This document shows positions 8,961 through 19,184 of a DNA stretch of 64,000 nucleotides, piece by piece. The notes beneath the pieces are model-generated. The model was not told the origin of the DNA, did not search any database, and saw nothing but the letters and a program-made list of their open reading frames with translations. Position 1 is the stretch's first letter. Each line of letters starts with the position of its first letter. This DNA comes from Acidobacteria bacterium OLB17 (GTDB lineage: Bacteria; Acidobacteriota; Blastocatellia; Pyrinomonadales; Pyrinomonadaceae). The stretch spans positions 1 through 64,000 of the forward strand of contig LLEU01000027.1 of NCBI GenBank assembly GCA_001567505.1, written 5' to 3'. Both the position numbers and the translations under genes were made by a program.

Positions 8961-9827
8961 ATGGCATGGTTTCGTAGAGAAAAGCCGAAGATCCAGAACG
9001 GCGATTCTGAAGAAGAACGCACCGTCAATACCGAGGGCATTTTCGTAAAGTGCCCGGAATGCGACAGCGCTCTCTATAAGCGCGAGCTTACCGAGTCGCA
9101 CGAGGTATGCACGCATTGCGATCATCACTTCCGCTATTCGGCGCTCGATCGGCTCGCGTTGGTCTTTGACGACGCGAAATTCGAGACGCTCGACGAGAAC
9201 GTGACCTCGGGCGACCCGCTCGGCTTTTTTGATTCAAAGCCTTACCCCGACCGCATCGAACAGGCGAAGGCCGCGTCGGGCCTCGCCGAAGCAGTTGTTT
9301 CGGCAAAGGGCAGGATCGGCGGCCATCCGGTCTATGCCGGCGCGATGGATATGTCCTTCATCGGCGGCTCGATGGGTTCGGCCGTCGGCGAGAAACTGAC
9401 GCGCCTGATCGAGTACGCGCTTCGCGACCGTGCGGGCGTGATAATTTTCTCGGCCTCGGGCGGAGCTCGAATGCAGGAAGGAACTTTGAGCCTTATGCAG
9501 ATGGGCAAGATCTCGGCCGCACTCGCGATGCTGCACGAAGCGGGCCTGCCGTTCATCTCCGTTTTGACAGACCCGACGACCGGCGGCGTGACCGCGAGTT
9601 TTGCGATGCTCGGTGACCTGAACATTGCGGAACCGAAAGCCCTTATCGGCTTTGCGGGGCCGCGTGTGATCGAGCAGACGATCCGACAAAAGCTTCCGAA
9701 AGGTTTTCAACGCAGCGAATTCCTGCTCGAACACGGCATGATCGACATCGTCGTCGATCGCCGCGAAATGCGGGATACGATCGTGCGTGCTCTTGATTTT
9801 ATGATGCCCGGAAAGGACGGCAACTGA
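8961..9827 (+). CDS. accD: Acetyl-CoA carboxylase, carboxyltransferase beta subunit
   Basis: Transfers the carboxyl group from carboxybiotin to acetyl-CoA to give malonyl-CoA, with AccA. A four-Cys zinc ribbon (C31, C34, C50, C53) is followed by the carboxyltransferase fold with GGARMQEG and the oxyanion segment TDPTTGGVTASFAMLGD. At 288 residues it is complete. The pairing of accD with folC only two genes downstream is a common bacterial arrangement; here a DinB-like gene is inserted between them. accC lies separately at 50.5 kb, and neither accA nor accB is in the window. Confidence 0.95.
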   Translation: MAWFRREKPKIQNGDSEEERTVNTEGIFVKCPECDSALYKRELTESHEVCTHCDHHFRYSALDRLALVFDDAKFETLDENVTSGDPLGFFDSKPYPDRIEQAKAASGLAEAVVSAKGRIGGHPVYAGAMDMSFIGGSMGSAVGEKLTRLIEYALRDRAGVIIFSASGGARMQEGTLSLMQMGKISAALAMLHEAGLPFISVLTDPTTGGVTASFAMLGDLNIAEPKALIGFAGPRVIEQTIRQKLPKGFQRSEFLLEHGMIDIVVDRREMRDTIVRALDFMMPGKDGN

Positions 9828-9829
9828 AT

Positions 9830-10279
9830 ATGGGACTGAACGAGACGTTGGTGAAGATCTACGATCGCGATCTTGCGAAGCTGCGTGAAGAGATCGAGAG
9901 TTACCCGAGCGAGGCCGCCGTTTGGGCGAAATACGGCGAGCTGCCGAACTCAGGCGGTACGCTGTGCCTGCATCTTTGCGGCAACCTTCGCCATTTTATC
10001 GGCGCGATACTTGGCGGGACGGGTTACGTTCGCGATCGCGATGCGGAATTCGCCTTGCGCGACGTTCCGCGAAACGAGCTGTATGCGGCGATCGACGAAA
10101 CACGCGATGTTGTCACGCGTACGCTTACCGCGCTTTCCGATGATGACCTTTCACGTACCTTTCCGCTCGAAGCTCTCGGCTATCCGATGACGACCGAATT
10201 CTTTTTGGTGCATTTGGCGGCACACCTCAGTTACCATATGGGGCAAATAAATTATCATCGGCGGGGCCAATCGGCGTAA
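9830..10279 (+). CDS. DinB-like four-helix metal-binding protein (DUF1572 type)
   Basis: 149 residues with the helical DinB/YfiT-like pattern. Histidines sit in LCLHLCGNLRHFIG (about 47-58) and in the C-terminal LVHLAAHLSYHMGQINYHRR, where the family binds a divalent metal. Related bacillithiol or mycothiol S-transferases use this fold, but most single-domain members are uncharacterised. It starts two bases after accD and lies 13 bases before folC, so it belongs to the same transcript. Confidence 0.8.
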   Translation: MGLNETLVKIYDRDLAKLREEIESYPSEAAVWAKYGELPNSGGTLCLHLCGNLRHFIGAILGGTGYVRDRDAEFALRDVPRNELYAAIDETRDVVTRTLTALSDDDLSRTFPLEALGYPMTTEFFLVHLAAHLSYHMGQINYHRRGQSA

Positions 10280-10292
10280 GGCCCGCAGCGAG

Positions 10293-11590
10293 ATGAATTT
10301 CGAGCGATCCGCAAACTACCTGCTTTCGCTGGGCAATGAAGTTTCCGCGATGAAGCTCAGGCTTGCGAGCATGCAAAAGCTGCTTGCTGAGCTGGGCGAT
10401 CCGCAGGTGAAATTCTTCAAATTACAGGTCGCCGGGACGAACGGCAAGGGATCGGTGTGTGCGTTCCTCGATGCTGTTCTGCGTGCGGCGAAGCTACGCG
10501 TCGGGCTTTATACGTCGCCGCACCTTTCGTCGATGGCCGAGCGGATCAAGATCGACGGTGAGAAGATCGACGAACGCGAATTCGCGGCGTTAGCGACGCG
10601 CGTGCGTGCGGCGAGTGAAAGGCTTGTCGAGCGTGGGGAACTTGGCGCAGTGCCGACCTTCTTCGAGCAGATGACCGCGATCGCGATGCTTGCTTTCAAG
10701 AAGGCGAAGGTCGACATCGCGATCCTTGAGACCGGCCTCGGCGGAAGACTCGACGCAACGACGGCCGCCGAAGCGGAGATCGCGGCGATCACGCGGATCG
10801 ATCGCGATCATGAGAAGTATCTTGGGAATTCGCTGCGCTCGATCGCCGCAGAAAAGGCCGCGATCATTCGCAAGAACACGCAGTTCGCGGTGCTCGGCGA
10901 ACAGCCGGCGAGCATCGGACGCAATTGGCGAAACGGTGCAGGGAAGTCGGCGTGCCGTTTTGCGAAGCGGGCAGGATCGAGGTTCAATCATTACACGACA
11001 CGGTCGAATTCAAAGGTGAACGAGCCGTCTATCGAGTTAAGAAACTCGGGCTTTCGGGCCTTCATCAGGTCGAGAATGCAAAGGCCGCGATCGCTCTTGC
11101 CGAGCATCTCTCAGAGAAGTTCAAGATAACCCGAAAAAATATCGAGAGCGGCCTTAGGAACGCCGTAAATCCCGGCAGGCTCGAACGCATAGGCCGCTTT
11201 CTGCTTGACGGAGCTCACAACGTCGGCGGAATGAAGGCTCTTGCTCGCTATCTTCGCGAGAATATCGACGCGCCGATCACGCTTGTCTTCGCTGTGATGG
11301 GCGATAAGAATGCTCGGGCGATGATGCGCGAGGCCTTCCCGCTTGCCCGCTCGATAGTGCTTACGCAGGCCGCGAATTCACGTTCGATGCCGTATCAGCA
11401 AATGCTGAGCTCGATGCCGGCCGAGATCTCCGCCGAACGGACCTTCGTGACCGACAACGTCGCATCGGCCATTCAGGCGGCCGAGACGGTCGATATCGAT
11501 GCGGTCATCGTCGTTGCCGGATCGCTTTATCTTGTCGGCGAGGCCCGCGAGCTTATTCGGCAACGCCGCGGCGGTTTGAAAATAAGGTAA
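10293..11590 (+). CDS. folC: Folylpolyglutamate synthase / dihydrofolate synthase, frameshifted in this sequence
   Basis: Adds glutamate to dihydropteroate or folates. The N-terminal Mur-ligase ATPase has the P-loop AGTNGKGS (47-54), followed by the family's GRLDATTA. The C-terminal part has LLDGAHNVGG. The frame breaks between about 10905 and 10925: the upstream frame reads GEQPA, and the C-terminal frame resumes with LAKRCREVGVPF. One lost base explains it, and both halves align as one enzyme of about 432 residues. Because folC is normally essential, a sequencing error is more likely than a real lesion. Confidence 0.88.
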
Positions 11591-11611
11591 ATCTATCTAA
11601 AATCGAAGTTT

Positions 11612-12355
11612 ATGCATCAATTAGTGCTTATCCGACACGGCGAAAGCGAGTGGAACAAGGAAAATCGCTTCACCGGCTGGAAGGACGTCGATCTTTCCGA
11701 AAAAGGCCGCCAAGAGGCCGCCTCCGCCGGCAAACTGCTCAAAGCAGAAGGCTTTACGTTCGATGCCGCATATACATCGGTCCTAAAACGCGCGATCCGC
11801 ACGCTCTGGATCGTTCTCGACGAAATGGATCTGATGTGGATCCCGGTCGAGAAATCGTGGCTTCTGAACGAACGCCATTACGGCGCGCTTCAGGGCCTGA
11901 ACAAGGCCGAGACCGCCGCAAAGTACGGCGACGAGCAGGTTCTTATCTGGCGCCGAAGCTACGATGTCCCGCCGGGCGAGCTTGACCCTTCGGACGAACG
12001 CTATCTCGGGAATGACCCGCGTTATGCGGCGATAAAGGACAGGTTCCCGCGCACCGAGTGCCTAAAGGATACTGTCGCGCGCGTCGTGCCGTTCTTCGAG
12101 AACGAGATCGCACCGAAGATCCGCGAAGGCAAACGCCTCATAATCGCTGCACACGGCAACAGCCTGCGTGCGCTCGTTAAGTTTCTCGACAATGTCTCCG
12201 ATGACGAGATCGTCAACTTGAACATCCCGACCGGCATCCCGCTCGTTTACGACCTCGACGAGAACCTTAAGCCCGTCGGCAGCCGCTACCTTGGCGATCC
12301 CGAAGCGATCAAGGCCGCACAAGACGCCGTCGCAAAGCAGGGAAAAGCGAAATGA
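11612..12355 (+). CDS. gpmA: 2,3-bisphosphoglycerate-dependent phosphoglycerate mutase
   Basis: Interconverts 3- and 2-phosphoglycerate in glycolysis. The histidine-phosphatase motif [10 protein letters not shown] gives the phosphohistidine H9. [12 protein letters not shown] and the second His in [13 protein letters not shown] are also typical. At 247 residues it is the normal length for the dPGM class. It is 21 bases after folC and likely cotranscribed. Confidence 0.95.
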   Translation: MHQLVLIRHGESEWNKENRFTGWKDVDLSEKGRQEAASAGKLLKAEGFTFDAAYTSVLKRAIRTLWIVLDEMDLMWIPVEKSWLLNERHYGALQGLNKAETAAKYGDEQVLIWRRSYDVPPGELDPSDERYLGNDPRYAAIKDRFPRTECLKDTVARVVPFFENEIAPKIREGKRLIIAAHGNSLRALVKFLDNVSDDEIVNLNIPTGIPLVYDLDENLKPVGSRYLGDPEAIKAAQDAVAKQGKAK

Positions 12356-12431
12356 TGCATTCGTTCGCCGAGTCCGATCGACTGATCGACGCCGTTCCCT
12401 GCCTAGATAGTCTCGGGCGTGGTGAACGAAT

Positions 12432-13271
12432 ATGAGCAGTGCGTTCAAGGGGCTCAAATACATTCTGACGCTCGGCTCCGACCCGCAGAATTTTCTCGGG
12501 ACGCGGTGGATACCGTTCGCGCTTGGGCGGCTGCCCGAGAAGAAGCGGCGTAAGTGGGCACTGCGTACGCTTTCGCTCAGCCCGCATTATTTTTTCGACA
12601 ACGATCGAGGCGAGAAGGCCCTTGATGAGAATCTCGAAGAGCGATTTAGCGAGGCACTCAGATCGCGCAAGCACATCTTCGAGCTGCTTCTAAAAGACAG
12701 GTTGAACGAGAACGACGTCGTCCTCGATTACGGCTGCGGGCCCGGCTTTCTCGCGGCGAACGCGGCTCCGTTCGTTAAGAAGCTTTTCGCCTGCGATATC
12801 TCGGCGGGCGTCCTCGCATGCGCGCGGATCATCAACTCAGCACCGAACTTGACCTACGTCCGCGCTGATGACGAAGGAATGGCAACCATTGCGGACGGCA
12901 GCATTGACGCGGTTTACAGCTTTGCCGTGATCCAGCATTTGACGGACGAGACGTTCGAACGCGTGCTTGCGAACTGCAGTCGCAAGCTGCGTCCGGGCGG
13001 CCGTTTGATCTTGCATATTCAGCTCTCGGACGACATTTGGCGATCCGAGGAAGAGTGGAAGTCTGACACTTCGGTCAAAGGAAAGCTGAAATTCCGCTAC
13101 GGGCTGCATTGCTTCGGCAGAAGCGCCGAACGGCATCGCGAACTTGTCGAAAAGCACAACTTTACGAATGTTTCTATCGAGCCGCTCTCTGACGAGGCTG
13201 CCGCCGAATTGAACGGTACCAAGGCAGAGGCAATGCTCATTGCGAGCCGCTCGCAGACGGAGGCGAAATAA
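12432..13271 (+). CDS. Class I SAM-dependent methyltransferase
   Basis: 279 residues. Motif I is VLDYGCGPGF (97-106), followed by an acidic residue at the end of strand 2 (FACDIS). LRPGGRLILHI near 185-195 is the usual strand-5 region. A long N-terminal extension of about 85 residues precedes the Rossmann fold. The opening GLKYILTLGSDPQNFLGTRW is unlike the ubiquinone (UbiE) or tRNA classes, so the substrate is unknown. The gene lies 10 bases before the transporter start at 13282. Confidence 0.82.
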   Translation: MSSAFKGLKYILTLGSDPQNFLGTRWIPFALGRLPEKKRRKWALRTLSLSPHYFFDNDRGEKALDENLEERFSEALRSRKHIFELLLKDRLNENDVVLDYGCGPGFLAANAAPFVKKLFACDISAGVLACARIINSAPNLTYVRADDEGMATIADGSIDAVYSFAVIQHLTDETFERVLANCSRKLRPGGRLILHIQLSDDIWRSEEEWKSDTSVKGKLKFRYGLHCFGRSAERHRELVEKHNFTNVSIEPLSDEAAAELNGTKAEAMLIASRSQTEAK

Positions 13272-13281
13272 GCGAACGCAA

Positions 13282-14226
13282 ATGGATACACGGTTGAAAA
13301 AAGCGATCTTTGTGGTGCTCGTCATAGCGTGTCTTACGCCGTGGGGTTCGCCGCCGATCGCTCTCGCCCTCGGCATCGCTCTCGCGCTCACGATAGGAAC
13401 GCCGTTCCCGGAGCTGAGCGGCAAGCCGACAAAGTATCTCCTGCAGGCGTCCGTGGTACTGCTCGGTTTTGGAATGAACCTCTCGGCCGTGTTGAAGGCC
13501 GGGCGCGACGGCATCCTCTTTACGATAGCGACGATCTTCGGGACGCTTTTCCTCGGGTGGCTGCTTGGCCGTTTTCTTTCGATCAACGAAAAGACCTCGG
13601 CGCTTGTGTCCTCCGGCACGGCGATCTGCGGCGGAAGCGCGATCGCTGCGGTCGGCCCGTCGATAAAGGCCGACACAGAGCAGATGTCGGTCGCTCTTGC
13701 GACAGTGTTCGTCCTGAATTCTGTCGCCCTTTTCGTCTTTCCGGTCGTCGGCCATCTTCTCGGGCTTTCGCAGACGCAGTTCGGCGTCTGGTCGGCGATC
13801 GCGATCCACGATACGAGCTCCGTGGTCGGTGCGGCCGGAACTTACGGAACAGAAGCTCTAGCGATAGCGACGACCGTCAAACTCGCACGGGCACTTTGGA
13901 TCGCGCCGATCGCACTTATTTTTGCGTACATTTATCGCGACAGATCGGGCGACTCCAAGATGAAGCTCGCTGTCCCGTGGTTCATTTTCCTTTTTCTGCT
14001 CGCGACCGTCGTCCGCACGTATGCGCCCGCGACGATCGAGCCGAGTATCTTTGACGCCTTCGTAAATCTCGCCAAAGCGGGAATGACGCTCACGCTCTTC
14101 CTCATCGGTGCGAGCCTTTCACGCAAGACGCTGAAGGCCGTCGGCGTGCGGCCGCTCGTTCAGGGCATCTTGCTTTGGATCGCCATCTCGCTCGTCGGGC
14201 TTTGGTCGGTGTTGAGCCTTCTCTAG
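13282..14226 (+). CDS. YeiH-family (UPF0324) membrane transporter, putative sulfate exporter family
   Basis: About 314 residues with roughly 10 hydrophobic segments. The ATG at 13282 ([10 protein letters not shown]) is chosen over an upstream in-frame start because the earlier one lies inside the methyltransferase gene. Conserved signatures of the family are visible: [29 protein letters not shown] and the [16 protein letters not shown] segment. Members are annotated as putative sulfate exporters, but direct transport data are sparse. It ends 55 bases before uvrA. Confidence 0.86.
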   Translation: MDTRLKKAIFVVLVIACLTPWGSPPIALALGIALALTIGTPFPELSGKPTKYLLQASVVLLGFGMNLSAVLKAGRDGILFTIATIFGTLFLGWLLGRFLSINEKTSALVSSGTAICGGSAIAAVGPSIKADTEQMSVALATVFVLNSVALFVFPVVGHLLGLSQTQFGVWSAIAIHDTSSVVGAAGTYGTEALAIATTVKLARALWIAPIALIFAYIYRDRSGDSKMKLAVPWFIFLFLLATVVRTYAPATIEPSIFDAFVNLAKAGMTLTLFLIGASLSRKTLKAVGVRPLVQGILLWIAISLVGLWSVLSLL

Positions 14227-14281
14227 TGCGACCTGATATAATACTCGTTTCGGCAGATGGCAAGATCGCCGCTTGTAAGGG

Positions 14282-17142
14282 ATGAGTATCAAGCAGATCA
14301 GCGTTCGGGGAGCACGCCAGCATAATCTTAGGAATATCGATGTCGATATTCCGCGCGATAAATTCGTTGTGATCACGGGCCTTTCGGGCTCGGGAAAATC
14401 CTCGCTCGCATTCGATACGATCTATGCGGAAGGGCAGCGGCGCTACGTCGAATCGCTTTCCGCATACGCGCGCCAGTTCCTCGATCAGCTCGAAAAACCC
14501 GATGTTGATTCCGTCGAAGGCCTAAGCCCTGCGATCTCGATCGAGCAAAAGACCGTTTCGCGTTCGCCGCGTTCGACCGTCGGGACTGTTACCGAGATCT
14601 ACGACTTCCTGCGTCTGCTTTTTTCGTCGATCGGCCAGCCGCACTGCTTCGAATGCGGTGCGCCGATCACGCGGCAGTCCGTGGAGCAGATCGTCGGGGG
14701 GTATACTCGGCCTTCCTGAGGGCGAGCGAGTGATGATACTTGCGCCGATCGTCCGCGGCCGGAAAGGCGAGTTCAAGAAGGAGCTTTGAGAAGCTGCATC
14801 GCGACGGCTTCCTGCGTGCTCGGATCGACGGCGAGATGCGGCAGCTCGACGAGGAGATCAAGCTCGACAAACGCAAGAACCACACGATCGAGGTCGTTGT
14901 TGATCGGCTCTTGATGAAGGACGGCATACGCGAACGTTTGACCGAATCAGTGCGAACGGCCCTGAAATTAACGGACGGCGCAGTGCTTGTTTCGATCATC
15001 GACGGCGAGGAGAATCTTTACAGCGAGCGGATGGCGTGTGCGAATTGCGGTATCTCGATCGCACAGCTCGAACCGCGTTCGTTCTCGTTCAACTCCGCAT
15101 ACGGCGCATGCAAACGCTGCCAGGGCATCGGTACGGTGATGGAGGTCGATGCCTCGAAGATCGTGCCGGACGGTAACCTTCCGGCCGCGAAGATCGACTT
15201 TCTCGGCGGCGTTGACAGGGCAGGTGCGAACTTCCTTCGTGCGGCCCTGCTTGCTGTCATCGAGAAATTCACGACGGGCGATCCGGTCGCGCCGACGAAA
15301 AAGAAACGAGCTTCAAGGTCGTCGGCAAACAGCCTTTCGGATACGAACTACAACGACCTTCCGGCCGAGATCCGCGATGCGTTTATGAACGGCACGCGAC
15401 GGCGGCTAACGTTCCAATACGGCGAGAATAAGTTCGAGCGCGAGTGGCGCGGTGCGATCCGCACGATCCGCGAGAGGATCGACGAACCGCCTTCGGAGAA
15501 AGTGCGGGCCGCCCTTGAGGAGCTTGTTGCGCCGATGCCTTGTCCCGTGTGCAAGGGTGCGAGGCTTGCGCCCGAAAGCCTCGCCGTCAAGGTGAACGGC
15601 CTCGGCATTGCGGACTATACGGAGCTTCCGATCGCCGAATCTCTCGAAAAGTTCGAGGCGATCAGGCTCTCCGAACGCGACGAAAAGATCGCCGGCCTTG
15701 TGCTGAAGGAGATCCGCGACCGGCTGAGTTTCTTGAACGCGGTCGGCCTCGGCTACCTCACATTGGGACGCGCGTCCTCGACGCTTTCAGGCGGCGAAGG
15801 ACAGCGGATCAGGCTTGCGACGCAGATCGGTTCGCAGCTCCGCGGTGTGCTGTACGTCCTGGACGAGCCTTCTATCGGCCTGCACCCCCGCGACAATCGC
15901 AGGCTGCTCGAAACACTGCAGCGGCTTCGTGACCTCGGCAACACCGTGCTCGTCGTCGAGCACGACGAAGAGACGATAATGCACGCCGACCATGTCGTCG
16001 ATCTTGGGCCGCTTGCGGGCACGAACGGCGGCCGGATCGTAGCCGAAGGAACTCCAAAGCAGATCGAGAATACTCCCGGATCGCTCACCGGCAGCTACCT
16101 GAACGGCAAGTTGAAGATCGAGGTGCCGGATGTTCGCCGACTTCCGACCGGTGGAAGCCTAAAGGTCAAAGGTGCTCGTGCCTTCAACCTAAAGAACATC
16201 GAGGCGGAATTTCCTCTCGGGCTGTTGACGGTCGTGACCGGCGTGTCGGGTTCGGGAAAGTCAACGCTCGTCGAAGAGATACTTTTTCCCGCACTCTACC
16301 GTCACGTCTATAACTCGAACGTCGAGCCGCTCGAACACGATTCGATCGAAGGCCTTGAACTGATCGACAAGGTGATCGAGATCGACCAATCGCCGATCGG
16401 ACGCACGCCGCGCTCGAATCCAGCGACCTACACCGGCCTCTTTTCGCCGATCCGCGACCTTTACGCGATGCTGCCGGAATCGCGAACTCGCGGCTACAAG
16501 GCCGGGCGTTTCTCATTCAACGTCAAAGGCGGAAGGTGCGAGGCGTGCGAGGGCGACGGGATGAAGCGGATCGAGATGAATTTTCTCCCGGACGTTTACG
16601 TAACGTGTGATGTCTGCCGCGGAAAGCGTTATAACCGCGAGACCTTGATGGTCAAATACAAGGGACTTTCGATCTCGGACCTCCTCGATACTACGATCGA
16701 GGACGCTTTGCCGCTGCTCGAAAATATCCCGGCGATCCGGCAAAAACTCGAGACGCTGATAGATGTCGGCCTCGGCTATATCAAGATCGGGCAGTCTTCG
16801 ACCACGCTTTCGGGCGGCGAGGCACAGCGGATAAAACTCGCAAAGGAACTCTCGAAACGCGCTACGGGGAAGACCGTCTATATCCTCGACGAACCGACGA
16901 CGGGCCTGCATTTTGCGGACGTCCACAAACTTCTCGACGTGCTGCAAAAACTTGTCGATACGGGAAACACCGTGATCGTGATCGAACACAACCTCGACGT
17001 AATAAAATCTGCGGACTACGTGATAGACCTCGGGCCGGAAGGCGGTTCGGGCGGCGGCAGGATAGTGGCGAGCGGAAGGCCTGAGGAGATCGTCCGCGTA
17101 AGGAAGAGCTACACGGGCCAGGCTCTAAAAAGCGTTCTCTAA
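14282..17142 (+). CDS. uvrA: Excinuclease ABC subunit A, two frameshifts in this sequence
   Basis: Damage-recognition ATPase of nucleotide excision repair. It has two ABC modules, with Walker [10 protein letters not shown] near residue 35 and GVSGSGKST in the second half. Zinc-finger cysteines occur in CANCG...CKRCQG and CEACEGDG...CDVCRG, and both signature motifs LSGGE are present. Two single-base insertions break the frame: one in a G run at about 14696-14701, and one in TTT at 14785-14787. Between them the third frame reads [19 protein letters not shown], exactly the expected UvrA text. Removing both bases gives one intact protein of about 950 residues. This is almost certainly sequencing error. 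The stop overlaps the convergent microcompartment gene by four bases. Confidence 0.93.
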
Positions 17143-17410
17143 AGAAGGTCGATGCGATCGACGACGCGACGATCGCCGAGTCGATCGCAGCCCCGGGCTT
17201 GCCGGTCGAGGCGGTCGAGGCGGACCAGCCCTCCTGAGCGATCACGACGATATCCCCTACGCCCGAATTCACGGAATCGAGTGCGATGCACGTGTATTCC
17301 ATATCGTCGCCTTCCGGCGTGATCTGTCGGCACAACATCGCGCGCGTTCCTTCATAACGCTGATTCTTTTGCGTGGCGACGATATTCCCAATTACGCGTG
17401 CAAGGAGCAT
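17139..17410 (-). CDS. EutN/CcmL-type microcompartment vertex protein (third copy), frameshifted near its end
   Basis: About 90 residues. It opens with [17 protein letters not shown], has the [16 protein letters not shown]-like core seen as [13 protein letters not shown], and reaches GAAIDSAIV. Such proteins form pentamers that cap the vertices of a bacterial microcompartment. Near 17170 one base is missing, so the frame runs on into antisense uvrA. In the shifted frame the sequence gives VVDRIDLL and a stop at 17139-17141, the expected end by comparison with its paralogue GVIDEIDFKA. It is the last gene of the operon, 12 bases after the next copy. Confidence 0.85.
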
Positions 17411-17422
17411 TTCGTGACGGAG

Positions 17423-17698
17423 CTAGGCGGTGAAGACGTGTTCGTCGGAATCGATTATTCCGACGATGGTGCAGTCGGTCGGCGTTTCGTCGCGTTTGAA
17501 GGGAAATGACGCTTCCTTTCCGCGACACCAAAAGACGAGTTCGCCGATGCCGGCACCGGCCGCGTCAAGAGCGACCATCGGCTTGCCCTTCGGCTTGAGT
17601 TCGGCATCAAGCGTCTGCACGATCAGGAATTTGCGGCCGTCGAGAGCTTTGTTCTTGACGGTCGAAACAACATTTCCGATGACGCGTGCGAGCTGCAT
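17423..17698 (-). CDS. EutN/CcmL-type microcompartment vertex protein (second copy)
   Basis: 91 residues starting MQLARVIGNVVSTVKN. The start at 17698 is chosen by homology with the two neighbours and by an AAAGGAA ahead of it. The core LIVQTLD...VALDAAGAGIGELVFWCRG is typical of BMC pentamers, and the protein ends TIVGIIDSDEHVFTA. It contains extra Lys and Phe (GKEASFPFKRDE) before the last strand, so the three copies are not identical and may build mixed or alternative vertices. It is 20 bases after the first copy. Confidence 0.9.
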   Translation of the reverse strand: MQLARVIGNVVSTVKNKALDGRKFLIVQTLDAELKPKGKPMVALDAAGAGIGELVFWCRGKEASFPFKRDETPTDCTIVGIIDSDEHVFTA

Positions 17699-17718
17699 TC
17701 CAATTCCTTTCGGGACGG

Positions 17719-17988
17719 CTATGCCTTGAAATCGATCTCGTCGATGACGCCGATGATCGCCGAATCGACAGGGCAATCCTTGTTCCCCTCAGCCATTCGT
17801 GCCGACGAACCACCGACGACAATGACCTTTTCGTGAAATCCCGCTCCGACCGTATCGACCGAGACGAGGTAGCCGCTCAGATCCGAGCCGTCGAGATCGA
17901 TCGGCTTTACGATCAGGAGCTTTTTGCCCTGAAGCCGTTCGTCCTTTTGGGTCGAAACGACGGTTCCTAAGATTCTTGCAATGATCAT
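17719..17988 (-). CDS. EutN/CcmL-type microcompartment vertex protein (first copy)
   Basis: 89 residues when started at MIIARILGTVVSTQKD (17988), which aligns with the paralogues; an upstream in-frame ATG would add eight non-conserved residues. The core KLLIVKPIDLDG...VSVDTVGAGFHEKVIVVGG and the end IIGVIDEIDFKA are textbook EutN/CcmL. It lies about 120 bases after the hexamer gene. Confidence 0.92.
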   Translation of the reverse strand: MIIARILGTVVSTQKDERLQGKKLLIVKPIDLDGSDLSGYLVSVDTVGAGFHEKVIVVGGSSARMAEGNKDCPVDSAIIGVIDEIDFKA

Positions 17989-18107
17989 TGATCGGGTAAA
18001 GGCCGACGCCAATGCCGGACGGCCGAAGTGGAATGATCCGATGCGCGCGCGAAAGATCAGTCCGTTAGCAGTCCGCCGGATCGGCCCGGCCTTGTGTTAG
18101 GGAAGGT

Positions 18108-18386
18108 TCACTTACGGACGACCGGCAGCGTTTCATCGACGCTTGAGTGCGGACGCGGGATCACGTGGACGCTTACGAGTTCGCCGACGCGCCGTGCTGC
18201 GGCCGCTCCTGCATCCGTGGCAGCCTTTACCGCGGCAACATCACCGCGAACGATCGCCGTGACAAAGCCCGCACCGATCTTCTCATAGCTGACAAGCTGA
18301 ACATTCGCAGCCTTGACCATTGCGTCTGCCGCCTCGATCATCGCCACAAGCCCTTTGGTCTCAACCATTCCTAATGCTTCTTGCAT
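18108..18386 (-). CDS. BMC-domain hexameric shell protein (PduA/EutM/CcmK type)
   Basis: 92 residues, a single BMC domain. It opens with [24 protein letters not shown] and has the pore loop KIGAG (36-40; related proteins have KIGSG). The C-terminal strand VHVIPRPH is followed by a short tail. Hexamers of such proteins tile the facets of microcompartments, and the central pore passes small metabolites. Having only one hexamer gene and no tandem-BMC trimer makes this a minimal shell set. It lies 36 bases after the SPFH gene. Confidence 0.94.
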   Translation of the reverse strand: MQEALGMVETKGLVAMIEAADAMVKAANVQLVSYEKIGAGFVTAIVRGDVAAVKAATDAGAAAARRVGELVSVHVIPRPHSSVDETLPVVRK

Positions 18387-18422
18387 TCGTTATTCACTCC
18401 TGAGATCTATCGAAAAAAAATT

Positions 18423-19184
18423 CTATTCCAAGTTTACTGCGCTTGCCGGAGAGCCTCCAATGACAAAAGTATGTTTGCCCTTTTCGGCGATCTTCGTTAT
18501 TGCTTCTAGATACTGTATGAAACGGATATTCTCGTCGCCTTTCATCATATCCGAGGCGTTCTTCAAAGCACGAGCGGCCGCAACGGCCGTGCGTGCATTC
18601 TCAAGATCTGACTTTGCACGTATCGAAGCCTCAAGCTGCTTCGAGAACAGATCCTGGATAGCTTTCGGGAAGGTGAGGTCGCGGATCAGCAGGCGGACGA
18701 TCTCGATACCTACTTCTTTGAGTTCGGCGACGATGTCAGTTGGGATCTCCGGGATCAGCTCGGTTCTCTTTTCGTTTACCTCCTGACTCTCGATGGCCGA
18801 GATCACCTTCCGCAAATGAACCTGCGTGAGGTTATGGACGAGTTGGTCGGCCTCGGCAAAAATGTTGTACGACCGCATAAAAACGTCGAACGACCGGACG
18901 AAAGCGTCCGGGTCAACGACCTTGTATTCGACAAAGTACGAGAACCGAAATGCGATATTGTCTTTGGTAAGCACCTCCTGATTCGTCACATTAGCGAAGC
19001 GGTTCACCAATGGGATGACCACTAAATTAAGGTGTTTATTGTAGTCAAAACGATCGTATATTCCCGGCTCTAATTTTTCCTCGAACCGGTTCTTTCGATA
19101 CAGAAGGCCGACCTGATTCGGAAGAACCCACAGGCGAACCCTCCAAAAACTCCTACGTCGTAGAAACTGATCAGATTGATACAT
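18423..19184 (-). CDS. SPFH/band-7 domain protein inside the microcompartment operon
   Basis: 253 residues. The N-terminus (VRLWVLPNQVGLLYRKNRFEE) and residues 60-190 match the SPFH/prohibitin-homology fold: VLTKDNIAFRFSYFVEYKVVDP, then LRKVISAIESQEVNEKR, then VGIEIVRLLIRDLTFP. A helical, alanine-rich coiled-coil segment (about 185-235) follows. No clear transmembrane helix is present, unlike stomatin or slipin, so membrane contact would have to be peripheral. Flanked on both sides by microcompartment genes on the same strand, it is likely to act with them, perhaps as an oligomeric scaffold. That role is inference; SPFH genes are not a usual shell or cargo component. Confidence 0.85.
   Translation of the reverse strand: MYQSDQFLRRRSFWRVRLWVLPNQVGLLYRKNRFEEKLEPGIYDRFDYNKHLNLVVIPLVNRFANVTNQEVLTKDNIAFRFSYFVEYKVVDPDAFVRSFDVFMRSYNIFAEADQLVHNLTQVHLRKVISAIESQEVNEKRTELIPEIPTDIVAELKEVGIEIVRLLIRDLTFPKAIQDLFSKQLEASIRAKSDLENARTAVAAARALKNASDMMKGDENIRFIQYLEAITKIAEKGKHTFVIGGSPASAVNLE

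Noticed and set aside
16862-17138. Extended C-terminal region of the last EutN-like frame into uvrA antisense
   Set aside because: The extension follows a one-base loss; the other frame gives the conserved EutN ending and a stop at 17139.
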